In this document: in pieces, positions 5,941-13,582 of the stretch
How positions within the stretch are numbered: the stretch's first letter is position 1
Layout of the letters: every line of letters starts with the position of its first letter
Virus record (IMG/VR): IMGVR_UViG_3300021197_001653
Coordinates: 1-64,000 of that record
Length of the DNA: 64,000 nt
Strand: one strand, 5' to 3'
Source of the DNA: a virus
The notes under the pieces: model-generated
What the model was told of the DNA's origin: nothing
Seen by the model: only the letters and a program-made list of their open reading frames with translations
Database searches by the model: none
Made by a program: the position numbers and the translations under genes

Positions 5941-6390
5941 ATGAAAAACATAAAACTAATATTACTAGGATTATTAATGTCAGTAAGTTCATACTCCCAA
6001 AGTAAAGTAGGTATAAGTAAAGAAATAGATAAATATGCCTTGGAATTTGTAAAAGAATCTGAAAAAAGAGGCGTAGCTATTAAAAGATTAATAATTGATA
6101 GAGTAGATTATATAGTAATATCTAATAAATTACCAAATAGTTTATATGGTGTTACTTTTTTTGATAAACGATCAATTTTTATAAATGAATCTATATTAAA
6201 AGATACTATAAAGACTAAATTCACAGTATTTCATGAATTAGGTCATGCTTTAACAAATAAACTACATGTATGTCAATTGTGTGATCACATTATGTCTGAA
6301 AAAGTTAAAGATTTTACACCATACTCTAATAAAAAACATTGGGATAATACATTAGATGTATTTTTTAAATGGTTATATATTAATCTATAA
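5941..6390 (+). CDS. Secreted zinc metalloprotease-like protein (HExxH)
   Basis: A 149-residue protein with a clear N-terminal signal peptide: basic start MKNIK, a hydrophobic core to about residue 15 and a Bacteroidota-style end (SSYSQ), so cleavage near residue 20 is expected. Residues 98-105 read FHELGHAL, the HExxH zinc site of gluzincin/metzincin-like peptidases. A CQLCDH segment follows shortly after and may give further metal or disulphide ligands. The product would act in the periplasm or outside. It is an early gene, so it may process envelope proteins or protect the infected cell; this is inference. The protein is short for a protease, which leaves a non-catalytic role possible. Confidence 0.75.
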   Translation: MKNIKLILLGLLMSVSSYSQSKVGISKEIDKYALEFVKESEKRGVAIKRLIIDRVDYIVISNKLPNSLYGVTFFDKRSIFINESILKDTIKTKFTVFHELGHALTNKLHVCQLCDHIMSEKVKDFTPYSNKKHWDNTLDVFFKWLYINL

Positions 6391-6400
6391 TAATTAAATA

Positions 6401-6571
6401 ATGGAACAGAAAGATTTAAAATACATGGGTTTAGAAGCTGATTTTAACCCAAATGACATATTACTTGGTTTTAAAGCCATATTAGGTATAACAGAAGATA
6501 ATAAGGATATTGAGATGTATAGTCTTGGTTTTATCTTTATAACATTTACGTGGATATGGCAGGAGAAGTAG
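6401..6571 (+). CDS. 56-residue acidic peptide
   Basis: Short ORF beginning ATG 6401, ten bases after the metalloprotease stop, and ending TAG at 6569-6571. It begins MEQKDLKYMGLEADFNPND and ends with a hydrophobic aromatic stretch (LGFIFITFTWIWQEK). Its end overlaps the start of the next gene, which supports coupled translation. No family recognised. Confidence 0.5.
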   Translation: MEQKDLKYMGLEADFNPNDILLGFKAILGITEDNKDIEMYSLGFIFITFTWIWQEK

Positions 6572-6978
6572 AAAAGTATTATACACCAACTATAGAAGAG
6601 TTTCATGTTGGGTTTGAGTATGAGATAATGGATGAAAGCAATGGTCAGTATGGTAGTTTTATAATTAAAACTCAATCTGATTTAGTGCATGCTACAGCCT
6701 TTGCTGATTACCAAGAGCCCAGAGTTAAATACCTTGATAAGGATGATATAGAGGATTTAGGGTTTGCAGTGGAACATAGTCCGCTGGCACCTGATAATAT
6801 TATATATAAAAGAGGTGAGGGAGGATTTAATAGGTATGTAAATAGTAATTTTACAATGCAGCATTATACGTCTCAAGATAGATTAGTTATAGCATCACCA
6901 CTTTCTATAATATTTAACGGAACTATCAAAAACAAATCAGAACTTAAAAGGTTATTAAAACAATTAAATATAAAGTAA
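6556..6978 (+). CDS. 140-residue protein of a common phage type, unknown function
   Basis: I choose the ATG at 6556; a GTG at 6550 would add two residues. The sequence contains a FHVGFEYE segment near the N-terminus, then a beta-rich middle and a C-terminal stretch SIIFNGTIKNKSELKRLLKQLNI. The FEYE / NGTIKNKSELK.LLK pattern recurs in small proteins of many Bacteroidota phages, to my knowledge without an assigned function. It overlaps both neighbours. Confidence 0.7.
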   Translation: MAGEVEKYYTPTIEEFHVGFEYEIMDESNGQYGSFIIKTQSDLVHATAFADYQEPRVKYLDKDDIEDLGFAVEHSPLAPDNIIYKRGEGGFNRYVNSNFTMQHYTSQDRLVIASPLSIIFNGTIKNKSELKRLLKQLNIK

Positions 6979-7217
6979 TGGATAATTATTTAGAGTTAGT
7001 AACGTTAGTGATGGGATTTTCATTACATTTAGACGATAAGGAAGAGATTATAGCGACTGTGCTAAGTATTAAAGGGGATTTATTTGAGCAGAACGATGAT
7101 GAGGAGTACTATGGTTTAAATATACTTAAAGATGGAATAGCGGTCACGTATGCGAATGGAGATTATTCATTAAGAATGGAAAATTTAATAAAAATTGAGA
7201 AAAATGGGAGTAAGTAA
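6978..7217 (+). CDS. Small acidic protein, unknown
   Basis: A 79-residue acidic protein with the ATG sharing a base with the preceding stop (TAATG). The N-terminal half is helical and the centre is acidic (EQNDDEEYYG), followed by beta-like segments. Its last 14 bases overlap the next gene. No family recognised. Confidence 0.6.
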   Translation: MDNYLELVTLVMGFSLHLDDKEEIIATVLSIKGDLFEQNDDEEYYGLNILKDGIAVTYANGDYSLRMENLIKIEKNGSK

Positions 7218-7452
7218 AATAATACCTAAAACAATAGGTTATACAGTAAAAGTATATGTTCAACATGGTTATTTTGAATATACAGTAAAAGATATGGCAT
7301 CAGCATTAGCTCATGGGCAAGCTATTATGTCAACGGGTGTTTATAGAAGCGGAACAACGGAAGATAAGGTTGAATTCCATAAAGCATATAAAGTTAAGGT
7401 GGAAGGAAAAGGATTGGCTTCAGAATATCCAGATACATTTAAACGAACATAA
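7204..7452 (+). CDS. 82-residue protein, unknown
   Basis: I take the ATG at 7204 rather than a TTG at 7195. The product has an N-terminal beta hairpin (GYTVKVYVQHGYFEYTV), a helix and a charged C-terminus. The last gene before a strong promoter at 7487. About 90 AT-rich bases follow its stop with no clear hairpin. No family recognised. Confidence 0.6.
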   Translation: MGVSKIIPKTIGYTVKVYVQHGYFEYTVKDMASALAHGQAIMSTGVYRSGTTEDKVEFHKAYKVKVEGKGLASEYPDTFKRT

Positions 7453-7486
7453 TAAAATCTTTTTTTAAAAATAAATAAGAAAAAAC

Positions 7487-7517
7487 TTGTATATGTCATT
7501 TATTTTTTGTATATTTG
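7487..7517 (+). promoter_or_regulatory. Consensus Bacteroidota promoter
   Basis: TTG (7487-7489), 20 bases, TATATTTG (7510-7517), then CAT. It carries the same CTTGTATATGTCA block as the 5644 promoter. It stands 28 bases before the next gene and probably drives the packed run of genes that follows. Confidence 0.8.
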
Positions 7518-7544
7518 CATTAATATAAGTAAAAAACATAAATA

Positions 7545-7886
7545 ATGTTAACAAAAGAAATAATAGAAAGTAAGAACTTTACATATACTAATACAATAGA
7601 GGAATATGTAGCATCAGGTAATCAAACATTGATAATTGATGAATATCTAGGATTAGCAGTTATAGAAAGAGAAGACGAGGATAATATAGAGTTTCCAGTT
7701 AAGTTAGTGTATTACACTTCAACAAGCGAATTAAGTATACAAACCTACTATAATAATCCTAAATTTTATAATGAGTTCTTTTATATATCAATAATAAATA
7801 CAGAAGATGAATTAGATGAAGCGTTAAGCAAATTAAGGTTTACTGTAGAAGAAATAGATTTAGACAAATTAAATGAATATGAATAA
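7545..7886 (+). CDS. 113-residue acidic protein, unknown
   Basis: First gene after the strong promoter. Acidic, with alternating beta-like segments in the middle (LVYYTSTSELSIQTYY) and a helical acidic C-terminus. A second, 24-codon frame begins at 7879 and overlaps its stop. No family recognised. Confidence 0.65.
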   Translation: MLTKEIIESKNFTYTNTIEEYVASGNQTLIIDEYLGLAVIEREDEDNIEFPVKLVYYTSTSELSIQTYYNNPKFYNEFFYISIINTEDELDEALSKLRFTVEEIDLDKLNEYE

Positions 7887-7906
7887 ACCACAACACATAT
7901 TTTGGA

Positions 7907-8209
7907 ATGAAGAGTGGAACACAGATGAAGATGAAAGGACAAAATGTATTTGATAAATATTTAGAGATAAAACAAGATTTAATTAATAATTTACATGATA
8001 TATTCTTAAGACAACATACATATACACATAAGTATAGAGGGAATATATTAACAGATGTAAACGTAGGATTATACGTTACAGAGGATAGAAAGAAGGTAGT
8101 TCAGATATTTGTAAGGAATAACGGACTATGGGTGAGGGATAGATTAATATTTGATAAGTCAGGTATTATAGACACAGAATTTAAAACAAACATAAATTTA
8201 TATGAGTAA
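7907..8209 (+). CDS. 100-residue protein, unknown
   Basis: A soluble mixed alpha/beta protein. Several in-frame Met codons (residues 1, 7 and 9) make the exact start uncertain. A different-frame 24-codon ORF (7879-7953) overlaps this start and could be a leader peptide. The C-terminus overlaps the next gene by eight bases. No family recognised. Confidence 0.6.
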   Translation: MKSGTQMKMKGQNVFDKYLEIKQDLINNLHDIFLRQHTYTHKYRGNILTDVNVGLYVTEDRKKVVQIFVRNNGLWVRDRLIFDKSGIIDTEFKTNINLYE

Positions 8210-8495
8210 GAAAGGGACGATGAGGTATTTATTAGACGAAGAAGTATTCACTGTATTTAACAAGGAAGTAGCTTCAATTAATGCTAATAATAATGGATTA
8301 TTAAATGAATCAGTATTAGATAAACGTAAAAGACTTTTATTAAAAACTGCTGTAGAATATTTAACAGATGAAGTAGTAAAAGTTAAAAGAGGGTATCCAG
8401 TTAAAGATATACAAGATGTTGGTCTTGAAGTAGACTGCGTGATAATGAATAGAGAAACATTTAATATTATTAAAAATTACATATATGAGAAATAA
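8202..8495 (+). CDS. 97-residue helical protein, unknown
   Basis: Starts with ATG inside the end of the previous gene. The centre is helical and basic (DKRKRLLLKTAVEYL). No motif is recognised. It overlaps the next gene by eleven bases, continuing the tightly coupled set. Confidence 0.6.
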   Translation: MSKKGTMRYLLDEEVFTVFNKEVASINANNNGLLNESVLDKRKRLLLKTAVEYLTDEVVKVKRGYPVKDIQDVGLEVDCVIMNRETFNIIKNYIYEK

Positions 8496-8727
8496 TCATT
8501 ATTTAAACATACATGTACCTAATGAGATTAAGTACAGAGTTGAGAAAAGAAGATGTACCATTATAGGTATAGAGAATAATAACTTAATAGGTTATAATTA
8601 TAAATATAATCAAGATGAGCTTAACGAGAGAGAAGTAAACATTGTATTCTCAATAGCATTACCTATTGGTAAATGGGTTGTATCTGAGAAGCAAGAATAT
8701 GATACTGTAATTTTAAATAGAGCATAA
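8485..8727 (+). CDS. 80-residue beta-rich protein, unknown
   Basis: A small beta-rich protein with a basic start (IKYRVEKRRCTIIGI) and a strand-rich C-terminus. Its stop overlaps the ATG of the next gene (TAATG). No family recognised. Confidence 0.6.
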   Translation: MRNNHYLNIHVPNEIKYRVEKRRCTIIGIENNNLIGYNYKYNQDELNEREVNIVFSIALPIGKWVVSEKQEYDTVILNRA

Positions 8728-8990
8728 TGAGTGGATTTTTAAGAAAAGGAAGACGAAAGGAAACCAAACGGATCAAGAAGCACGTTAAAGAGTTCTATAA
8801 GATTATAGGGGAGATGGATGACGTAGCACAGAAGATTGTAAAGAACAAACGAGTAGATGAAGTTAATGAAGATACTATAGAAGATATAGCATTTGATTAT
8901 ACTAATAGAAATATAGGGAATATGGAAAAAATGCTCCTTTTATCAAAACTAAATAAAGATGGAGGAAGTGTACCAGATAAAAAGAAATAG
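8727..8990 (+). CDS. 87-residue basic helical protein
   Basis: Very basic N-terminus (RKGRRKETKRIKKHVKEFYK) followed by an acidic helical half. The charge split suggests nucleic-acid binding by the first third, which is inference. The last 32 bases overlap the next gene in another frame. Confidence 0.6.
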   Translation: MSGFLRKGRRKETKRIKKHVKEFYKIIGEMDDVAQKIVKNKRVDEVNEDTIEDIAFDYTNRNIGNMEKMLLLSKLNKDGGSVPDKKK

Positions 8991-9150
8991 TATAGTAGAA
9001 TTGTTAAATCAGATAGATGAATTTAAAGATAAAATAGATTCTTTTATTGAAGATCATGATGATTATAATTATGATTTAGAGATAAATAAATTAGTTGAAA
9101 ATAATGAAACGAAGTGGATAGCAAAATTAGTAGTAATTAAAGATGAATAA
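8959..9150 (+). CDS. 63-residue acidic protein, unknown
   Basis: Acidic, helical, with a cluster FIEDHDDYNYDLEINKL. It overlaps the upstream gene by 32 bases and the downstream gene by eight. No family recognised. Confidence 0.55.
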   Translation: MEEVYQIKRNSIVELLNQIDEFKDKIDSFIEDHDDYNYDLEINKLVENNETKWIAKLVVIKDE

Positions 9151-9466
9151 TAAAGTATATATAACATATTTAAAAAAACTGTTTGGGTTTATGGACTACC
9201 ATAATAGAATGGCTCCATTCCCTTATTATGATACAGAATATGTAAGCGATGTAAAAAATAGAATAAAAGAGATGGAAAATAATGATAAAATAGACTATGA
9301 CTCTATACCAGTGGCTGCATGTAAATATTGTCACAAATTAAGGATACAACAGGATGAATATGATAATGACGTATGCATGAATTGTGGATCAGTAAATGAA
9401 TTAGTTATATATGATACAATATTTACATATTTAGATAAAAAGAGAGAGTTGGATGAAAGTGATTAG
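9143..9466 (+). CDS. Zinc-ribbon protein
   Basis: A 107-residue protein whose C-terminal half holds two CxxC pairs (CKYCHKL and, after 16 residues, CMNCGS), the layout of a four-cysteine zinc ribbon at about residues 56-80. The N-terminal half contains a helical, aromatic-rich stretch. Zinc ribbons in small phage proteins often bind DNA, RNA polymerase or other factors; which applies here cannot be told. It overlaps the next gene by 14 bases. Confidence 0.7.
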   Translation: MNNKVYITYLKKLFGFMDYHNRMAPFPYYDTEYVSDVKNRIKEMENNDKIDYDSIPVAACKYCHKLRIQQDEYDNDVCMNCGSVNELVIYDTIFTYLDKKRELDESD

Positions 9467-9734
9467 ATACGGTGATGTTTATAATACTATAGAGAATGAA
9501 GATGGGGAAATGGAAGAGGTTTTAATAAGGGGTGATTATACAATGCCTATTATATTAAACCCTTATAAAATAGAAAGTATAGAACCTTACATAAGCATTA
9601 ATTGTAAACAGTTTAAAAACGTATCTATCATAACATATGACTCAGGTAAACAGTTTAAAGTAGTAGGTAACTATAAAGCTTTAAATGAATATAAAAGCAG
9701 TAATCAAAGAACAGTAATAGGATATGGGAGATAA
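9453..9734 (+). CDS. 93-residue beta-rich protein, unknown
   Basis: A small protein with segments typical of a beta sandwich or barrel. The C-terminal half (NPYKIESIEPYISINCKQFK then a strand and turn) is of the type seen in phage proteins with a small SH3-like or single-stranded-DNA-binding fold, but I cannot confirm this. It overlaps both neighbours. Confidence 0.55.
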   Translation: MKVIRYGDVYNTIENEDGEMEEVLIRGDYTMPIILNPYKIESIEPYISINCKQFKNVSIITYDSGKQFKVVGNYKALNEYKSSNQRTVIGYGR

Positions 9735-10386
9735 ACCTAATAAGGATAAGAGAAAATTAAAAACTGAACCACGATTAAAAGTTCAGTTAAATAATGAGCA
9801 AAAAGAAGTAGTTAAAAAATTCTATGAATATGACGTAAACTTTGTATTAGGGGATTTTGGAGCAGGTAAATCATTAGTAGCAGTATATACAGCTATATCA
9901 GCTTTTAGAAAGAAACAATTTAATAAAATATGGATTACTAGACCCATGATCAAAAATAATCTAGCCGCGTTACCAGGAACAATGGATGAAAAAATGTTTC
10001 CTTATGTATTTCCTATACTACAGAATTTAAATGTATGTCAAAGCGCTGAGGTAACAACTAGAATGCAAGATAGAAAAGATCTTGAAGTAATGCCAATTGA
10101 GGTAGCTAAAGGTATTACTTTTATGGATTCAGTAGTTATTGTTGATGAATTTCAAGATATGAATTATCAAGACTTCAGGACAATCATAACACGATTAGGT
10201 AAAGATAGTAAGATTATCTTTTGTGGTAGTGAACAACAAATTGATAAGAACTTCACCAAGTCTTCATGCATTAATGAAGCGATGAAGCTTAGAGATTCTG
10301 GGTTAGTGGGGTTTACTGAACTAACCTCCAACCACAGAAATCCTGCATTAACAAGTATAATAAAGTATATGGAAGATGAAAAATAG
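9724..10386 (+). CDS. PhoH-like P-loop ATPase
   Basis: A 220-residue protein matching the PhoH family in size and motif order. Walker A is G43-DFGAGK-S50, followed by the family's ITRPMI strand. Walker B is VIVDEFQD with D141-E142. A conserved ITRLG-KIIFCGSEQQID segment follows, then the family C-terminus with SNHRNP. PhoH-like proteins are ATPases linked to RNA metabolism and are common in phages; the precise role is not settled. It lies at the end of the early or middle gene run, with its last codons overlapping the next gene. Confidence 0.9.
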   Translation: MGDKPNKDKRKLKTEPRLKVQLNNEQKEVVKKFYEYDVNFVLGDFGAGKSLVAVYTAISAFRKKQFNKIWITRPMIKNNLAALPGTMDEKMFPYVFPILQNLNVCQSAEVTTRMQDRKDLEVMPIEVAKGITFMDSVVIVDEFQDMNYQDFRTIITRLGKDSKIIFCGSEQQIDKNFTKSSCINEAMKLRDSGLVGFTELTSNHRNPALTSIIKYMEDEK

Positions 10387-10756
10387 TAAAATAGCAAACC
10401 TTAATGTTGATATAAAGGGTTTATTTAAGAAATGGTTAGAAGTAACCAAGTGCTTTCATAAGCTTACTAATCAACAGCAAGATGTATTATCTCTATTATT
10501 GTACTATCATTATATAAATAAGAAGGAGATAACAAATGATAAAATACTATGGAAGATTGTATTTGACTATGATACTAAAGCATTAATTAAAGAAGAATTA
10601 AGTATTAAAGATCAAGTGTTTCAAAACATATTATCTAAACTTAGAAAGGATAATATTATAGTTAATAACAAAATAAGTAATTTTTTCATACCAGAACTAG
10701 AAGATAAAACAAATAATTTTAAAATAATATTTAACTTTAATATTATAGATGGATAA
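10376..10756 (+). CDS. Winged-helix-like phage protein
   Basis: A 126-residue protein. Residues 25-100 follow the pattern of a small winged helix seen in Bacteroidota phages: LTNQQQDVLSLLL, then a helix after SIKDQVFQNILSKLRKD, then NIIVNNKISNFFIP as the wing and tail. It may bind DNA as a regulator, though family members have no assigned role that I know of. It overlaps PhoH upstream and the next gene downstream by eight bases. Confidence 0.6.
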   Translation: MKNSKIANLNVDIKGLFKKWLEVTKCFHKLTNQQQDVLSLLLYYHYINKKEITNDKILWKIVFDYDTKALIKEELSIKDQVFQNILSKLRKDNIIVNNKISNFFIPELEDKTNNFKIIFNFNIIDG

Positions 10757-11042
10757 AACAGATGAAATTAAAGTAAAACAGCTAATTCATAAATTAGGGT
10801 TAAAATATAATTTAAGGGATGAAGAGATAAAAGAAATAGTTAATTCACCTTATTTATTTGCAGCAGAAAGGTTCAGAGAGATGGATTTGAAAAAAGTAAC
10901 AACAGAGGAAGAACTGAGTAGTATGAAGACAAACTTTTTATTTAAAGGGTTTGGTAGATTGTTAGTAAGTTTTGCTCTAATTAATAGACGTAATAAACAA
11001 AAATTAAATAGTTTTAAATTAAATAATAAATGGAAGAAATAG
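10749..11042 (+). CDS. Conserved small Bacteroidota-phage protein, unknown
   Basis: A 97-residue protein with the recognisable pattern KLGLKYNLRDEEIKEIVNSP, then FAAERFREMDL, then FLFKGFGRLLV. Small proteins of this type recur in crAss-like and other Bacteroidota phages; no activity is known to me. It ends with a basic tail and overlaps the next gene by 13 bases. Confidence 0.65.
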   Translation: MDKTDEIKVKQLIHKLGLKYNLRDEEIKEIVNSPYLFAAERFREMDLKKVTTEEELSSMKTNFLFKGFGRLLVSFALINRRNKQKLNSFKLNNKWKK

Positions 11043-11398
11043 CAAATTTAACACACGAAGATGTAATGGAAATTTTAAAAAATGATTTCCCAGTACAACC
11101 ATTAAAACACAGAGCCATTATAACAGTAAATGTTAATGATGCAAATGATATAATGTTTGAGGATAATAGTTTCTCAGAATCACAATATATAATGGCAGTA
11201 GGAGATTATTTTAAAAATGTTAAACCTGGTACAAAGGTTCTTTTAGATATAGAAAAGATGATGGAATTTGTGGAAGCAGATGAGAACACACATGAAAGAC
11301 GAGGTCATATTAAGATTAAACCAATTCAGGTAAATGGTAGAATGTATGCTATTATTACAGATAGAGTAATAGAAGCAATTGATAATAGAGTAGAATAA
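11030..11398 (+). CDS. GroES-like co-chaperonin
   Basis: A 122-residue protein that can be lined up with GroES by eye. PLKHRAIITVN matches the N-terminal PLHDRVIVKR strand. NDIMFEDNSFSE stands where the GroES mobile loop with its hydrophobic IVL tripeptide lies. QYIMAVGDYFKNVKPGTKVLL matches the AVG-x-VKVGD-V core, and GRMYAIITDRVIEAI matches the final strand Y-I-DILAI. It is ~25 residues longer than bacterial GroES. A GroEL-like gene lies 0.8 kb downstream, so a phage-encoded pair is likely. The probable client is the capsid protein, as with the T4 gp31 co-chaperonin; that part is inference. Confidence 0.75.
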   Translation: MEEIANLTHEDVMEILKNDFPVQPLKHRAIITVNVNDANDIMFEDNSFSESQYIMAVGDYFKNVKPGTKVLLDIEKMMEFVEADENTHERRGHIKIKPIQVNGRMYAIITDRVIEAIDNRVE

Positions 11399-11421
11399 TA
11401 AATAAAAAATAAGGAGAAGTA

Positions 11422-11595
11422 ATGAATGATCAAGTAAAACAAGCATTAGCTATTTTAGAACAAGTAGTAGATGCATCAACAGCACAAGGGGTATTTAAGA
11501 AAGCATCTGAAGCTGCTATGGTAGCGCAAGCATTAGTTATTGTATCAAATGCACTAACACCAATTGAAAAAGAAATTAAAAAAGTTAAAAAATAA
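11422..11595 (+). CDS. 57-residue helical protein between co-chaperonin and terminase region
   Basis: Short ORF with a strong Shine-Dalgarno-like AAGGAGAAG six bases before ATG 11422, unusual here because most genes in this window lack one. The product is one or two amphipathic helices rich in Ala, Val and Gln, ending KKVKK. It lies three bases before the next gene. The helical, alanine-rich character would suit a small scaffolding or subunit role, but none is recognised. Confidence 0.65.
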   Translation: MNDQVKQALAILEQVVDASTAQGVFKKASEAAMVAQALVIVSNALTPIEKEIKKVKK

Positions 11596-11598
11596 CAT

Positions 11599-12168
11599 AT
11601 GAAGTTATTTGAAATGAAAGATTGGGTTTTAACAGTCTCCGAGGAAGCTTGGGGGCTAGAACCTTTTCATAGGATATTAAAAAGGGATAAGACCAAACAT
11701 AAAACAAAGGCATTAGCTGAGATGTTATTTGTTTGGTATTATTGTGATATAAAGTCAAATTATTTAGTAATGGCAAAACAAGTCAGAATAGATAATTTAA
11801 AGAAAGATATTAATGGGTTATCTCCTACATGGAAGCCTGATGAAATTATATGGGATGCTATAAAGTTTTATTCTCAATTTAAAACTATTACTCAAAAATT
11901 ATACGAAGATGCTTTAACATCAGCTACAGCTATAGGTGATTACTTAAGTAATACAAAAGCATTATTAGCAGAAAGAGATGCACAAGATAAACCAGTATAT
12001 GATATATCTAAGATTAGTGCGTCAGTACAAAGGATGCCTAAATTAATGCAGGATTTAAAAGTGGCTTATAAAGAAGTTGTTAAAGAACAAGATGATAACT
12101 CTGGTAAAAAGAAAGGTAGTAAAACATTTAATACATTTGAACAAGGATTAGATTTTGAAAATGAATAA
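11599..12168 (+). CDS. Conserved protein upstream of terminase, small-terminase candidate by position
   Basis: A 189-residue mostly helical protein. The N-terminal half has a compact helical pattern with many aromatics (EAWGLEPFHRILKRDK, EMLFVWYYCD). The C-terminal third is charged and ends with a Lys/Gly-rich linker and an acidic tail. The position before GroEL and the large terminase fits a small terminase subunit or another packaging factor, but no small-terminase motif is certain. Its end overlaps the start of the GroEL-like gene by eight bases. Confidence 0.6.
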   Translation: MKLFEMKDWVLTVSEEAWGLEPFHRILKRDKTKHKTKALAEMLFVWYYCDIKSNYLVMAKQVRIDNLKKDINGLSPTWKPDEIIWDAIKFYSQFKTITQKLYEDALTSATAIGDYLSNTKALLAERDAQDKPVYDISKISASVQRMPKLMQDLKVAYKEVVKEQDDNSGKKKGSKTFNTFEQGLDFENE

Positions 12169-13582
12169 AGAAATTATAAAAGGAGAAGAACTTCAAGCAG
12201 CATTAAGAGCTGGTGTTGATACACTAGCATCTGCTGTACTTGAAACAATGGGACCTAATGGTAGTACAGTAGGTATTGTAGATGAAACAGGTAAACCTTA
12301 TATAACTAAAGATGGGGTTACAGTTGCTAGACATGTTGATTTGGATAACCCAATAGAACAATATGGAGCTGAATTATTAAAGGAAGTAGCCAATAGAACA
12401 GTTGAGCAAGCAGGAGATGGTACAACAACATCTATTTGTTTAGCTCAATCTTTTATTAACGTAGGTTTTGATTTACTTAATAATGGTATACCATATAAAA
12501 GTATTAAGAGTGCTTTAGAGAAAATAGAAAGTGAAGTTATAGCAGAATTGAAGAAGACTTCTATTAAATTAGAACCAAAGAATATTGTTAATGTGGCAAC
12601 AGTGTCAGCTAATAATGATTCTGTTATAGGAAAGTTAATCCAGACAGCTTATAATCATTCTACTATAGTTAAAGTTGAGGAATCTGATTCATTAGAGGAT
12701 ACTTTAATCACTATAGATGGTATGAACTTAAGGTCTAGTTATTTTAGTAAAGCTTATATTAATAATGCTAAGAAACAATCTATTGAATATGGTACGTCAA
12801 AACTTATTATAGTACAAGGGAAAGTAACTGACATTAAAGATATAAAAGATTTATTAAAAGGTGAACAAGATATGCCAATTATTATAATGGCAGATCATTT
12901 CTCTGATAGTGTTAACTCGATTATTAAAGAGAATTATAATAAAGGCTTTCTTAAGATAGGATTAGTTAAGTCACCTGGTTTTGCTACTCATAGAAAAGAT
13001 CTTATTAATGATATTATATATTATACATCAGCTAATAGAGTTGGAACAACTAATAAATATGTAGGAATTATAGATAAAATTTATGCAGATAAAGATACTA
13101 TAGTTATAACACAAGAAGATAAGGTTAGGGACCCATCAAGATTAAATGATTTAAAAGAAGCTTTTGATAGTGAACCTAAAGGAGGAGCTAAAGATCTCTT
13201 AAAAGACAGAATAGATACCTTAAATGGGACAGTTTCAATAATTAAAGTAGGAGGTAACTCTGAAATTGAAATGAAAGAGCGTAAAGATAGAATAGATGAT
13301 GCTGTATTAGCTGTTAAATGTGCACTAGAAGAAGGTATTATAGAAGGAGGTGGTCACGCCTTAAGAAATATAGCTAAAAATATGTTATACACTAAAACAC
13401 CTATCATTGAGTTGATTGGTTGTTTACATGAGCCTTACTATATAATTGACGTTAAGAAGATAAGCAACAAGATTGTTGATCCAGTAAAGGTTACTAGATG
13501 TGCATTACAGAATGCTATATCAGTATCCAAAACTATATTATCAACTACAGTTATTGTTAGAGGAAGAAATATATGGAATTAA
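12161..13582 (+). CDS. GroEL-like chaperonin (Hsp60)
   Basis: A 473-residue group I chaperonin homologue. I start it at ATG 12161; a TTG two codons earlier is less likely. Seen by eye: the equatorial domain with MGPNGSTVGIVD and YITKDGVTVARHVDL, then the ATP-site AGDGTTTS with D86 (E. coli D87). Near the C-terminus are EIEMKERKDRIDDAV with D380 (equivalent of catalytic D398) and ALEEGIIEGGGHAL. The C-terminal Gly-Gly-Met tail is absent and the apical region is shorter, so the total is ~75 residues below bacterial GroEL. It should form an ATP-driven folding chamber with the GroES-like protein. It overlaps the terminase gene by ten bases, placing it inside the packaging/capsid operon. Confidence 0.92.
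   Translation: MNKEIIKGEELQAALRAGVDTLASAVLETMGPNGSTVGIVDETGKPYITKDGVTVARHVDLDNPIEQYGAELLKEVANRTVEQAGDGTTTSICLAQSFINVGFDLLNNGIPYKSIKSALEKIESEVIAELKKTSIKLEPKNIVNVATVSANNDSVIGKLIQTAYNHSTIVKVEESDSLEDTLITIDGMNLRSSYFSKAYINNAKKQSIEYGTSKLIIVQGKVTDIKDIKDLLKGEQDMPIIIMADHFSDSVNSIIKENYNKGFLKIGLVKSPGFATHRKDLINDIIYYTSANRVGTTNKYVGIIDKIYADKDTIVITQEDKVRDPSRLNDLKEAFDSEPKGGAKDLLKDRIDTLNGTVSIIKVGGNSEIEMKERKDRIDDAVLAVKCALEEGIIEGGGHALRNIAKNMLYTKTPIIELIGCLHEPYYIIDVKKISNKIVDPVKVTRCALQNAISVSKTILSTTVIVRGRNIWN

Noticed and set aside
12155-12160. TTG start for the chaperonin two codons upstream
   Set aside because: ATG at 12161 gives the best alignment (D86 next to E. coli D87) and a natural overlap with the previous stop.
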